A DNA stretch of 19,232 bases, taken from positions 1 to 19,232 of the forward strand of contig CAJTVJ010000031.1 in NCBI GenBank assembly GCA_910579785.1. Reading direction: 5' to 3'. Positions 7,949 to 15,109 of this stretch are shown here, in pieces. The position numbers and the translations under genes were made by a program. Source of the stretch: an uncultured Christensenella sp. (GTDB taxonomy: Bacteria; Bacillota; Clostridia; Christensenellales; UBA3700). The notes under the pieces are model-generated. The model was not told the origin of the DNA. It ran no database searches and worked only from the letters and a program-made list of their open reading frames with translations. Every line of letters begins with the position of its first letter. The stretch's first letter is position 1.

Positions 7949-10576
7949 TCAGCTGTTTTTGAGATTGTCAATTTCCGCCGAAAGCTTTTGCGCCTTTTGC
8001 ATATTGTTTTGCAATTTCTCTTTTTCTTTGTCGATAAGAGCCTTGGGAGCCTTGGCTACAAAGCCTTGGTTGGACAGCATCTTCTCGCTTCTTGCAATCT
8101 CGCTTTGGGTGAATTTGAGTTCTTCCGTCAACCTTGCAATCTCCTTTTGCATATCCACCAAATCGCCAAGCGGTACGGCTATTTCGCCGAAATCGCCGAA
8201 CAACGATACTATCTTGTCCGTAATGCCGCTCTTATCATCCAAAAACTCTGCGTTTTCTACGCCGGCAAGCTTGTTGACGTACCCGATATCCTTGGGATCT
8301 ACCGCGCTTGCGATAAAGTAAGCCTTTATCTTTTTGGACGGAGCAACGCCCTTTTCCGCCTTCATATTGCGGATGGCTTTGACAGCTTCCATTGCCTTGG
8401 AGAATTTTGCGCTCTCCTTGGTATAGTTGAACTTCTTGATGACGCTCGGCCAATCAGATATGACAATACTCTTCTTGGTCGTCGGCAAATTTTTGTATAT
8501 CTCTTCTGTGATAAACGGCACAAACGGGTGCATTAGTTTGAGTATGTTTTCCAACACGTATACAAGCACCGAAAGAGTGTTTTGCTTCTTGTCCTCGCTA
8601 TCGCCGTAGAGAGAGACCTTGGCAAGCTCTATGTACCAATCGCAAAACTCCGTCCATACAAAGTCATAAAGCTTTGCCGCCGCATTGCCGAGTTCATACT
8701 TTTCAAGATTGGCGGTGATTTCCTTTATCGCATTGTTGAGACGGGAGAGTATCCACTTGTCGGCATTGGTAAGTCTGAAAGTGCCTATCTCCTTTGCCTT
8801 TACGCCTTTGAGATTGAGAAGTACAAACCTAGACGCATTCCACAGCTTATTCATAAAGTTGCGCGAAAATTCCGTCTTTTGGTCGGTATATCTCGTGTCA
8901 TTGCCGGGAGCCAAACCCTGAACAAGCGAAAATCTTAAACTGTCCGCGCCGTAATTTTCTATAATTTCAAGCGGATCGATGCCGTTGCCAAGCGACTTGC
9001 TCATCTTTCTGCCTTGACTGTCGCGAACTATGCCGTGTATAAGCACCTCCGGGAAAGGTATATCTCCCATATGCTCCAAGCCGGAGAAAATCATTCTTGC
9101 GACCCAGAAAAAGATAATGTCGTATGCCGTAACAAGCAGACTGTTGGGATAGAAATATTTAAGGTCTTCCGTATTGTCGGGATAGCCAAGAGTCGAGAAT
9201 GGCCACAGCGCGCTGGAAAACCATGTGTCAAGCACGTCTTCGTCCTGTCTCATATGCTTGCCGCCGCACTTAGGACATACCTCTACGGCATTCTTGTCAA
9301 CGACAAGTTCGCCGCAGTCGCCGCAGTAATATGCAGGTATTCTGTGTCCCCACCAAAGCTGACGGGATATGCACCAATCCTTGATGTTTTCCATCCAATT
9401 AAAATATACCTTGCTGAATCTCGACGGAATAAATTCTATCTTTTTCTTTCTTACGACGTCTATCGCAGGCTTAGCCAAAGGCTGCATTTTGACAAACCAC
9501 TGCTTGCTGACGATTGGCTCGACCGTCGCATGACAGCGATAGCATTCGCCAACGTTGTGTTTATAGTCCTCTATCTTGACCATAAAGCCCTGCGCCTGCA
9601 AGTCTTCGCAAATACGCTTGCGCGCTTCAACTCTGTCGAGTCCTTTGTATGCGCCGGCGTTGTCGTTCATAGAGCCGTCGTCGTTCATTATCCTTATGAC
9701 TTGCAAGTTGTGTCTCAATCCCACTTCAAAGTCATTGGGGTCGTGCGCAGGAGTTATCTTTACCGCGCCGCTTCCAAAGTCTTTCTCGACGTACTCGTCG
9801 GCAACGATAGGTATCTGCTTGCCTACAAGCGGAAGAGTGAGAGTCTTGCCTATCATGTCGACGTATCTTTCGTCCTTGGGATTGACGGCGACCGCAGTAT
9901 CTCCAAGCATAGTCTCCGGACGGGTCGTTGCAACGATTATTTCGCCGCTGCCGTCGGAAAGCGGATATCTAATATGCCAAAGGTGAGAATCTTGCTCGCT
10001 GTATTCTACTTCTGCGTCGCTGAGCGCAGTCTTGCAGCAAGGACACCAATTTATTATCCTGTCGCCCTTATATATCAGACCTTTGTTGTAAAGATTGACA
10101 AAGACTTCGCGCACCGCCTTAGAACACTTCTCGTCCATAGTAAAGGTCTCGCGCGACCAATCGCACGACGCGCCGAGCTTTTTGAGCTGCTCGACAATGC
10201 GACCGCCGTACTGTTCTTTCCATGCCCAAGCTCTCTCCAAAAAGCCGTCTCTACCCACGTCTTGCTTAGTCAAGCCCTCTTCCTTTTTCATCTTCTCGAC
10301 TATCTTTACTTCCGTCGCGATAGAAGCGTGGTCGGTGCCGGGGAGCCAGAGCGTGCTGAATCCCTGCATTCTCTTAAATCTGATAATGACGTCTTGAATA
10401 GTATCGTTGAGCGCGTGCCCGATATGAAGCTGTCCTGTAATATTCGGAGGCGGTATGACGATTGTAAACGGTTCCTTCTTGGAGTCGGCTTTTGCCTTGA
10501 AATACCCCTTGTCTACCCATTCCTTATAAAGTTTGTTTTCAAACGACTTTGGATCGTACGTCTTTGACATTTCCAT
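7949..10576 (-). CDS. valS: Valyl-tRNA synthetase
   Basis: The 875-residue product is a class I aminoacyl-tRNA synthetase that charges tRNA-Val in the cytosol; bacterial ValS is usually about 880 residues. The ATP-binding HIGH motif is at 51-54 and KMSKS at 524-528. The editing (CP1) domain shows ATTRPETMLGDTAVAV (216-231) and AVKITPAHDPNDFE (271-284). Zinc-type cysteines occur as CPCC (178-181), C345/C348 and C418/C421/C434/C437. DVLDTWFSSALWP (448-460) is the ValS-type signature before the second half of the Rossmann fold. The last 65 residues are the charged coiled-coil arm typical of ValS. ATG at 10576 follows AAGGATGAG; a second ATG two codons later is the alternative start. There is no T-box in the 104-base upstream gap, unusual for a Firmicute valS. 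Confidence 0.98.
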   Translation of the reverse strand: MEMSKTYDPKSFENKLYKEWVDKGYFKAKADSKKEPFTIVIPPPNITGQLHIGHALNDTIQDVIIRFKRMQGFSTLWLPGTDHASIATEVKIVEKMKKEEGLTKQDVGRDGFLERAWAWKEQYGGRIVEQLKKLGASCDWSRETFTMDEKCSKAVREVFVNLYNKGLIYKGDRIINWCPCCKTALSDAEVEYSEQDSHLWHIRYPLSDGSGEIIVATTRPETMLGDTAVAVNPKDERYVDMIGKTLTLPLVGKQIPIVADEYVEKDFGSGAVKITPAHDPNDFEVGLRHNLQVIRIMNDDGSMNDNAGAYKGLDRVEARKRICEDLQAQGFMVKIEDYKHNVGECYRCHATVEPIVSKQWFVKMQPLAKPAIDVVRKKKIEFIPSRFSKVYFNWMENIKDWCISRQLWWGHRIPAYYCGDCGELVVDKNAVEVCPKCGGKHMRQDEDVLDTWFSSALWPFSTLGYPDNTEDLKYFYPNSLLVTAYDIIFFWVARMIFSGLEHMGDIPFPEVLIHGIVRDSQGRKMSKSLGNGIDPLEIIENYGADSLRFSLVQGLAPGNDTRYTDQKTEFSRNFMNKLWNASRFVLLNLKGVKAKEIGTFRLTNADKWILSRLNNAIKEITANLEKYELGNAAAKLYDFVWTEFCDWYIELAKVSLYGDSEDKKQNTLSVLVYVLENILKLMHPFVPFITEEIYKNLPTTKKSIVISDWPSVIKKFNYTKESAKFSKAMEAVKAIRNMKAEKGVAPSKKIKAYFIASAVDPKDIGYVNKLAGVENAEFLDDKSGITDKIVSLFGDFGEIAVPLGDLVDMQKEIARLTEELKFTQSEIARSEKMLSNQGFVAKAPKALIDKEKEKLQNNMQKAQKLSAEIDNLKNS

Positions 10577-10653
10577 AATAACTCATCCTTATTATATTTA
10601 ACTTATATATTTAATGATTTTTTCTTACTTTTTATTTTATATTGCTAAATGCG

Positions 10654-10670
10654 TTGCGATATTATCGCAA
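10654..10670. promoter_or_regulatory. Perfect 8-base-arm palindrome in the valS leader
   Basis: TTGCGATATTATCGCAA lies 10 bases past the stop of the 86-residue membrane-protein gene and 78 bases before valS. It is a perfect dyad around one base. No T-run follows on the minus strand, so it is more likely an operator or RNA-processing hairpin than a strong terminator. The rest of the 104-base gap is very AT-rich without a clear promoter. Confidence 0.35.
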
Positions 10671-10680
10671 ATCTAGCCGT

Positions 10681-10941
10681 TTACCACTGCATTGTCACGA
10701 TCGCGACGAGCATACCTATCAGCACTACTCCCATTGATACAAATTTCAACGAGGTATACAGCATGTCCGTATTGGGATCTTCGCCCTTTGCCTTGCGCTT
10801 CTGCCCTATCGCATTTGCGATAGACTTTGACGTAAAACTAAATATAAGTCCCACGATCATCACTACCAAACCTATTATCACAGAAGGCTGTTTAAATCTC
10901 TCCCAATGAAAACTAAATGCCAACAACTGATAAAGCAGCAT
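10681..10941 (-). CDS. Small two-helix membrane protein, unknown function
   Basis: The product is 86 residues. Two hydrophobic segments (~21-40 and ~65-84) flank a basic, Asn/Pro-containing loop (KSIANAIGQKRKAKGEDPN), suggesting a helical hairpin with a cytosolic loop if both ends face out. The start has GAGGTG upstream, overlapping the end of pgsA, and only 3 bases separate the two genes, so they are almost certainly co-transcribed and coupled. A link with phospholipid synthesis or the envelope is inferred from position only. I do not recognise the family. Confidence 0.75.
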   Translation of the reverse strand: MLLYQLLAFSFHWERFKQPSVIIGLVVMIVGLIFSFTSKSIANAIGQKRKAKGEDPNTDMLYTSLKFVSMGVVLIGMLVAIVTMQW

Positions 10942-10944
10942 TTT

Positions 10945-11679
10945 CTACACCTCTTTGCCTGCGGCGTCTTCGTCGCTTGAAAGATTCTCTGAATCCTTAG
11001 CATTCTCTTCGACAGCGGCGTCTTCATCCCTCTTCTCTTCCACCTGCGGCAACGGATTGCCGTATCTGTCAAGAGTGTCAAGTATGCCGCTGGCTCTGAC
11101 TTCTTTGAGTTTCTTTTGATAAATCACGGTATAAATGGTTGCCGCAACCACAGCCATCGCGCTGCCTATGACGAGCAATGCAAAGTCTACCCAATATATC
11201 GCCTCGTGCTTGTGAGTAAAGAATGAAAGAAGTATCGCCGCAAAATAGATAAACGCGCCTGCCTTGCCGACCTTGTTGGACTTTTGCTCAACCTGTCTCT
11301 TGCTGGCCCTCATCCAATACTTTGACGTAACGCCCATATATACTTCTTTGACGATTATTATTATAGCAAACGCCCAATGTACGTTCTTGCAAAGACAAAG
11401 CATCAACATCGACACGCACTGCAACACCTTGTCGGCAATAGGGTCAAGCACCTTGCCGATATCTGAAATCTGATTGAAGTGCCTTGCGATATAACCGTCA
11501 CATATATCAGTTATCTCAGCAAATAAAAATACGCCGAAGCTAGCCCACATATAGACGTCGCTCTTCGCCTCTGACAAAAAGTACTCTATCATAAGCCATA
11601 CGAATACGGGTATGCATATAAGTCTTATGTACGTCAATATGTTAGGTATGGTAAATAAATCTTTTTTCTTAAATTCCAT
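10945..11679 (-). CDS. pgsA: CDP-alcohol phosphatidyltransferase, probably PgsA (CDP-diacylglycerol-glycerol-3-phosphate type)
   Basis: The 244-residue membrane enzyme has the complete CDP-alcohol phosphatidyltransferase motif D-x2-DG-x2-AR-x8-G-x3-D-x3-D at residues 58-83 (DICDGYIAR through LDPIADK), which binds the metals and CDP-lipid. The N-terminus FTIPNILTYIRLICIP is typical of PgsA, which makes phosphatidylglycerophosphate. Other family members (cardiolipin or phosphatidylserine synthase types) are not excluded. Several membrane segments precede an unusual acidic tail of about 40 residues (from ~205, ending DEDAAGKEV). I chose ATG at 11679 because it has GAGG five bases upstream. The longer frame from 11724 would begin upstream of the -10 box of the strong promoter and so could not be translated from that transcript. 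Confidence 0.88.
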   Translation of the reverse strand: MEFKKKDLFTIPNILTYIRLICIPVFVWLMIEYFLSEAKSDVYMWASFGVFLFAEITDICDGYIARHFNQISDIGKVLDPIADKVLQCVSMLMLCLCKNVHWAFAIIIIVKEVYMGVTSKYWMRASKRQVEQKSNKVGKAGAFIYFAAILLSFFTHKHEAIYWVDFALLVIGSAMAVVAATIYTVIYQKKLKEVRASGILDTLDRYGNPLPQVEEKRDEDAAVEENAKDSENLSSDEDAAGKEV

Positions 11680-11709
11680 AATCGCCTCACAAAAAGTATT
11701 TTGCAATTT

Positions 11710-11738
11710 ATTATACCATACCAACGGCGAGTTTGCAA
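11710..11738 (-). promoter_or_regulatory. Strong promoter of the pgsA operon
   Basis: On the minus strand TTGCAA (11738-11733), a 17-base spacer and TATAAT (11715-11710) with an extended TG element just before the -10. Transcription would start near 11703, leaving a leader of about 24 bases before the pgsA ATG. This is the best promoter match in the window. Confidence 0.75.
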
Positions 11739-11850
11739 TTATAATATTATATTATTTTACGCGATATTATAAAATATAAATAAAGCGAGGTCATTTAGAG
11801 TGATACGTGGCATGTTGTCGAGGGGGTATTCGGTACTTATTTAATTCGAT

Positions 11851-11881
11851 TAGACCTCGACCAACGCGGAGAGCTCTAATC
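11851..11881. repeat. Degenerate repeat unit B
   Basis: TAGACCTCGACCAACGCGG then AGAGCTCTAATC matches the B units at 5281 and 12029, with several substitutions and a damaged 5' edge. It lies 21 bases before the long A unit at 11903, so the order here is B-A-B-C. Confidence 0.55.
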
Positions 11882-11902
11882 AAGTTAAAATTTCACAAGG
11901 TT

Positions 11903-12060
11903 GAGATTTCTCCGCTACGCTTACGCTTCGGTCGTAAGGAGCTAAGCGACGGCATAGCGAGCAAGCAGATGCGTCTAGTGCGAGCGTCAATGACGATTGC
12001 CTCCAATGCTTGTAGGTATTATATATTTGGTCACCTCGACCGTAGCGGAGAGGTCTAATC
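11903..12060. repeat. Long composite A-B repeat, left flank of the his operon
   Basis: Long unit A (11903-11994) has the same ends as the short unit but contains an internal segment of about 54 bases (begins TAAGGAGCTAAGCGACGG, ends GTGCGAGCGTC) plus 10 net extra bases. Unit B is at 12029-12060 (GGTCACCTCGACCGTAGCGG then AGAGGTCTAATC) after a 34-base loop. It is highly similar along its length to the copy at 18930-19075, in the same orientation. Confidence 0.8.
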
Positions 12061-12073
12061 AAATTAAAGAAGT

Positions 12074-12116
12074 ACCGACAAAATGTAGCGCAAGCGTACA
12101 TTTTCGTTTGGTCGGT
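12074..12116. repeat. Bulged hairpin unit C, left copy
   Basis: Outer arms ACCGAC / GTCGGT and inner arms AAAATGTA / TACATTTT fold around a small GCGCAAGCG tip. A 6-base CGTTTG bulge lies on one side only. A near-identical unit follows the right-flank composite at 19089-19131. The bulged-hairpin form recalls REP sequences. Confidence 0.7.
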
Positions 12117-12143
12117 ATAAACAAACGGACGGTCACCCGTCCG
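12116..12143 (-). terminator. Intrinsic terminator of the his operon
   Basis: On the minus strand, 32 bases past the hisIE stop, the stem CGGACGG / CCGTCCG with a 4-base GTGA loop is followed directly by TTTGTTTAT. This is a well-formed rho-independent terminator abutting repeat unit C. Confidence 0.8.
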
Positions 12144-12175
12144 CTGATTTCAAAAAGTATAACTATCTCCGCCTT

Positions 12176-12850
12176 TTACTTCTCGCCCTTTATCTTATCG
12201 GTATTTGTCGCGATATTATCTTCGCCGTACTTGGGATTGGGAGCCTTCCCCTTTCTCGCCATCACCTCTTGAAATACGTCTTGAATAGTTATGCCGCTCG
12301 CCTGCGCAAGCACCAAGCAATGATAAAGCAAATCAGAAAGCTCTCCGACAAGCTCGTTCTTCTTGCCTGCGACCGCGGCAATGACGGTCTCAGTCGCCTC
12401 TTCCCCTACCTTCTTGCAGATCTTCTCCACCCCCTTGTCAAAGAGATAGTTGGTATAAGACCCCTCGACGGGATTGCTATGACGGGTGCGAATGGTCTCG
12501 ACGTCCTCAAAGACAACCTTATAGTCGGGTACAAACTCAAACTCTTTGAGCTGAGTGAAAAAGCAGCTTCTATTGCCCGTATGACAAGCCGCGCCGACTT
12601 GCTCTATCAGAAGCAACAAGCAGTCGCTGTCGCAATCGCATAATATCTTCTTAACCTTTTGGATATGCCCCGACGTCTCGCCCTTTTTCCAAAGACACTG
12701 TCTTGAACGGCTGTAATAATGCGCAATACCCGTGGATATAGTCTTGTCGATAGCCTCCTTATTCATATATGCCTGCATGAGCACTTCGCCGGTATATACG
12801 TCCTGCGCAATGGCGCATACCAAACCTTTGTCGTCAAATTTAAAATCCAT
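12176..12850 (-). CDS. hisIE: Bifunctional phosphoribosyl-AMP cyclohydrolase / phosphoribosyl-ATP pyrophosphatase
   Basis: The 224-residue product fuses two histidine-pathway enzymes (steps 3 and 2). The N-terminal HisI domain (1-~107) has WKKGETSGH (54-62), the metal-binding DCDSD (72-76) and GAACHTGNRSCF (86-97), covering the zinc cysteines. The C-terminal HisE domain (~114-200) has the helical KVGEEATETVIAA (147-159) and ELVGELSDLLYHCLV (166-180) with the acidic metal ligands of the MazG-like fold. Length fits standard HisIE fusions. The start follows GGAGG by 5 bases. It begins 33 bases after hisF and is the last gene of the operon; a terminator follows. Confidence 0.97.
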   Translation of the reverse strand: MDFKFDDKGLVCAIAQDVYTGEVLMQAYMNKEAIDKTISTGIAHYYSRSRQCLWKKGETSGHIQKVKKILCDCDSDCLLLLIEQVGAACHTGNRSCFFTQLKEFEFVPDYKVVFEDVETIRTRHSNPVEGSYTNYLFDKGVEKICKKVGEEATETVIAAVAGKKNELVGELSDLLYHCLVLAQASGITIQDVFQEVMARKGKAPNPKYGEDNIATNTDKIKGEK

Positions 12851-12883
12851 TCAGTCCTCCCATGGCACTCCGTACGGCTTTGC

Positions 12884-13645
12884 TCAAAGCCTGACGGGAA
12901 TGCCCCTTTTGTTGAGATAATTTTTTAAATCGCATATTTCCAACTCTTTGAAATGAAACAGCGAAGCCGCCAACGCCGCGTCAGCGCCGACTTCGTCCGA
13001 CAACACGTCGGCAAAATGGCTCGGCTCTCCCGCTCCGCCGCTGGCTATGACAGGCACGTTGACCGCCTGACATACCGACTTAGTCAAATCAAGGTCATAG
13101 CCCGACTTGGTGCCGTCGCAGTCCATTGACGTCAGCAATATCTCGCCCGCGCCCATTTTCTCGGCTTTGACCGCCCATTCTATCGCGTCCATCCCCGTAT
13201 TTATCCTGCCGCCGTTGAGGTATACGTCAAAGCCGCCTTTGTGGTTTTTCTTTGCGTCGATTGCGACTACTACGCACTGCCTGCCGAACTTCAATGCGGC
13301 GTCTGTGATAAGCTGCGGATTTCTCACCGCCGACGAATTGACGCTAATCTTATCAGCTCCCAAATTGAGAAGGGTGCGAAAATGTTCAAGCGTGGAAATA
13401 CCGCCGCCCACGGTCAGCGGAATAAAGACCTGCTCCGCCGCCCTTGCAATGACGTCATACAGCGTGGCTCTGCCCTCGTGCGTAGCCGTGATATCCAAAA
13501 AGACTATCTCGTCAGCCCTGGCTTCGTTGTACGCCTTGGCTACTTCCACAGGGTCTCCCGCATCTATTAAGTTGACAAAATTCACTCCCTTGACAACTCT
13601 GCCTTTGTTGATGTCAAGACATGGAACTATCCTCTTGTTTAGCAT
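12884..13645 (-). CDS. hisF: Imidazole glycerol phosphate synthase cyclase subunit HisF
   Basis: The 253-residue (beta/alpha)8 barrel protein joins HisH to form IGP synthase, converting PRFAR plus ammonia to IGP and AICAR. The catalytic aspartates are Asp11 in IVPCLDI and Asp130 in VVAIDAKK. Phosphate-binding loops are visible as VGGGIST (79-85) and ASGGAGEPSHF in the second half. The length is exactly typical. Its ATG is 7 bases after the hisA stop, with GGAAG in the gap as ribosome site. HisF and HisA are related half-barrel duplicates, told apart here by the N-terminal PCLD versus FPAID motifs. Confidence 0.98.
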   Translation of the reverse strand: MLNKRIVPCLDINKGRVVKGVNFVNLIDAGDPVEVAKAYNEARADEIVFLDITATHEGRATLYDVIARAAEQVFIPLTVGGGISTLEHFRTLLNLGADKISVNSSAVRNPQLITDAALKFGRQCVVVAIDAKKNHKGGFDVYLNGGRINTGMDAIEWAVKAEKMGAGEILLTSMDCDGTKSGYDLDLTKSVCQAVNVPVIASGGAGEPSHFADVLSDEVGADAALAASLFHFKELEICDLKNYLNKRGIPVRL

Positions 13646-13652
13646 ATCTTCC

Positions 13653-14369
13653 TTATCCTTTGGCGATCGCCAAAGCTTCTTTTAAATCTATACTGCCCGA
13701 ATATATCGACTTGCCTAGTATCGCACCGTATATTCCCTCTTTCTTCACGGCTTTTACGTCGTCAAGCGTAGCCATACCGCCGCTGGCGATTATGTTCATT
13801 CCGCTTTGCTGCGAAAGCTTGGCTGTCGCCTCCAAGTTGACTCCGCACAACGCGCCGTCTCGGTTGACGTCGGTATATATCACTGTATCCGCGCCTCTCG
13901 ACTTCATATTCAGCGCAACTTCAAGCGGCGTCAGCGCGCTCTTTTCCACCCAGCCTTTTATCGCGACAAATCCGTCTTTGCTGTCTATACCGCAAGCAAT
14001 CTTGCTGCCGTACTTGGCGCATGCTTTGTCGACAAGCGCAGGGTCAGTCACGCACGCCGTGCCTATGATAACTCTGCTTGCGCCGACCTCCTCGATATAG
14101 TACTTGACCTTATCAAAAGTCTTTATCCCTCCGCCTATCTGCATGGGCACGTCGATATTCTTTACAACTTCTATAAGAGCGCGTCTGTTGACAGCGCTGT
14201 CGTCAAAAGCCCCGTTGAGGTCGACGACGTGCAGATACTCGGCGCCAAGCTGCTGCCATCTCAACGCCATATCCACAGGAGCGCCGTACACGGTCACGTC
14301 TTCGCGCTTGCCATACAGCAGTCTCACCGCCTTGTTGTCAAGTATGTCGATAGCAGGAAATAAAATCAT
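13653..14369 (-). CDS. hisA: ProFAR isomerase HisA
   Basis: The 238-residue barrel enzyme isomerises ProFAR to PRFAR (step 4). Catalytic Asp8 lies in ILFPAIDI and Asp129 in CGIDSKDG; phosphate loops QIGGGIK (~77-83) and ASGGMATLDDV are present. I chose ATG at 14369 because AGGA stands 5 bases upstream and the protein then begins MILFPAIDI as HisA proteins do. An in-frame ATG at 14381 adds four residues but has no ribosome site. Unlike its neighbours it is separated from the upstream gene by a 137-base gap with palindromes. Confidence 0.97.
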   Translation of the reverse strand: MILFPAIDILDNKAVRLLYGKREDVTVYGAPVDMALRWQQLGAEYLHVVDLNGAFDDSAVNRRALIEVVKNIDVPMQIGGGIKTFDKVKYYIEEVGASRVIIGTACVTDPALVDKACAKYGSKIACGIDSKDGFVAIKGWVEKSALTPLEVALNMKSRGADTVIYTDVNRDGALCGVNLEATAKLSQQSGMNIIASGGMATLDDVKAVKKEGIYGAILGKSIYSGSIDLKEALAIAKG

Positions 14370-14383
14370 TCTTATCCTCATAT

Positions 14384-14400
14384 TACGGCGCTGCGCCGTA
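14384..14400. promoter_or_regulatory. GC-rich palindrome just upstream of hisA
   Basis: TACGGCGCTGCGCCGTA is a perfect dyad 14 bases upstream of the hisA start, immediately before its ribosome site. It would form a stable hairpin in the mRNA between hisH and hisA and could influence hisA translation or mRNA processing. No T-run follows. Confidence 0.45.
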
Positions 14401-14430
14401 TATCTTGTATTTTTTGTCGAAATATATCGT

Positions 14431-14460
14431 ATTATACGACATAATATAACTTCTTGCCGA
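14431..14460 (-). promoter_or_regulatory. Possible internal promoter before hisA
   Basis: TCGGCA (14460-14455, four of six consensus bases), an 18-base spacer and a perfect TATAAT (14436-14431) on the minus strand. The -10 box lies inside the dyad TCGTATTATACGA. Transcription would start near 14424, about 55 bases before hisA. Confidence 0.3.
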
Positions 14461-14506
14461 TTTTTGCGGTTTACGTCTTAATACGCCGCAATACGTCAAA
14501 TGCCCG

Positions 14507-15109
14507 TCATTTGCGGAAATTGGCAAAGTTGGCAAGCAATTTCAGCCCCGTATCTCCGCTCTTTTCGGGATGGAACTGAACTCCCCAAATATTGCCTTTA
14601 TTTACCGACGAAACAAATTCATAGTCGTAGATACACGTCGTCTCGACCTCGTCTACGTCGCAACCGGCGGCGTGAAAGCTGTGTACGAAATAAAAGTTTT
14701 TGTCGCTGACGCCGTCGAACAAAGCCGTGCGCTTTTTTATATCCACCTCATTCCAGCCTATATGCGGAACTTTGAGAGACGTATTAAATCTCACGACCTC
14801 GCCTTTGATAAGTCCCAGCCCTATATGCTCGCCGTCTTCAAAGCTCTTGTCAAAAAGCATCTGCATACCAAGACATATCCCCAAAAAAGGTTTTCCTTTG
14901 GAGACCTCGTCTTTTATCACTCCGACAAGTCCGCTGTCGTTCAAAGACTGCATAGCGTCTTTAAAGGCGCCTACGCCCGGCAATACGATATGGCTTGCAC
15001 TTCGCAGCTCATCGGCATTTGACACGATTGCCGCGTCGTATCCCAAGTACTCAAACGCCTTTTGCACACTGCGCAGATTGCCCATTCCGTAATCTACGAT
15101 AGCTATCAT
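14507..15109 (-). CDS. hisH: Imidazole glycerol phosphate synthase glutamine amidotransferase subunit HisH
   Basis: The 200-residue class I glutamine amidotransferase releases ammonia from glutamine for HisF. The triad is complete: nucleophile Cys79 in LGICLGMQ, His180 and Glu182 in VQFHPEKS. The N-terminus IAIVDYGMGNLRSV and the oxyanion loop LPGVGAF (43-49) are typical. Its ATG overlaps the hisB stop as ATGA, indicating translational coupling. The stop is followed by the 137-base gap, so its obligate partner hisF is two genes further on rather than adjacent. Confidence 0.98.
   Translation of the reverse strand: MIAIVDYGMGNLRSVQKAFEYLGYDAAIVSNADELRSASHIVLPGVGAFKDAMQSLNDSGLVGVIKDEVSKGKPFLGICLGMQMLFDKSFEDGEHIGLGLIKGEVVRFNTSLKVPHIGWNEVDIKKRTALFDGVSDKNFYFVHSFHAAGCDVDEVETTCIYDYEFVSSVNKGNIWGVQFHPEKSGDTGLKLLANFANFRK

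Larger units (their letters stand above)
11739..12115. other. Repeat-filled spacer between the pgsA promoter and the his operon end
   Basis: No gene is supported. From about 11740 to 11850 the sequence is AT-rich with nothing recognised. From 11851 on it is built almost entirely of the palindromic repeat family (units A, B and hairpin C, listed separately), ending at the hisIE terminator. Confidence 0.7.

Noticed and set aside
9014..10567. A 517-codon open frame on the plus strand opposite valS
   Set aside because: It is the complement of a perfectly conserved valS, its translation resembles no protein, and no ribosome site precedes it. Codon bias of valS keeps the opposite frame open.
11680..11724. 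Longer pgsA start at 11724 adding 15 residues
   Set aside because: It lies upstream of the -10 box of the strong promoter and has no ribosome site. The ATG at 11679 has GAGG and gives a normal PgsA N-terminus.
14497..14513. Hairpin CAAATG / CATTTG at the hisH stop considered as a terminator
   Set aside because: It is a 6-base AT-rich stem with no T-run after it, and it overlaps the stop codon, so termination there is unlikely.
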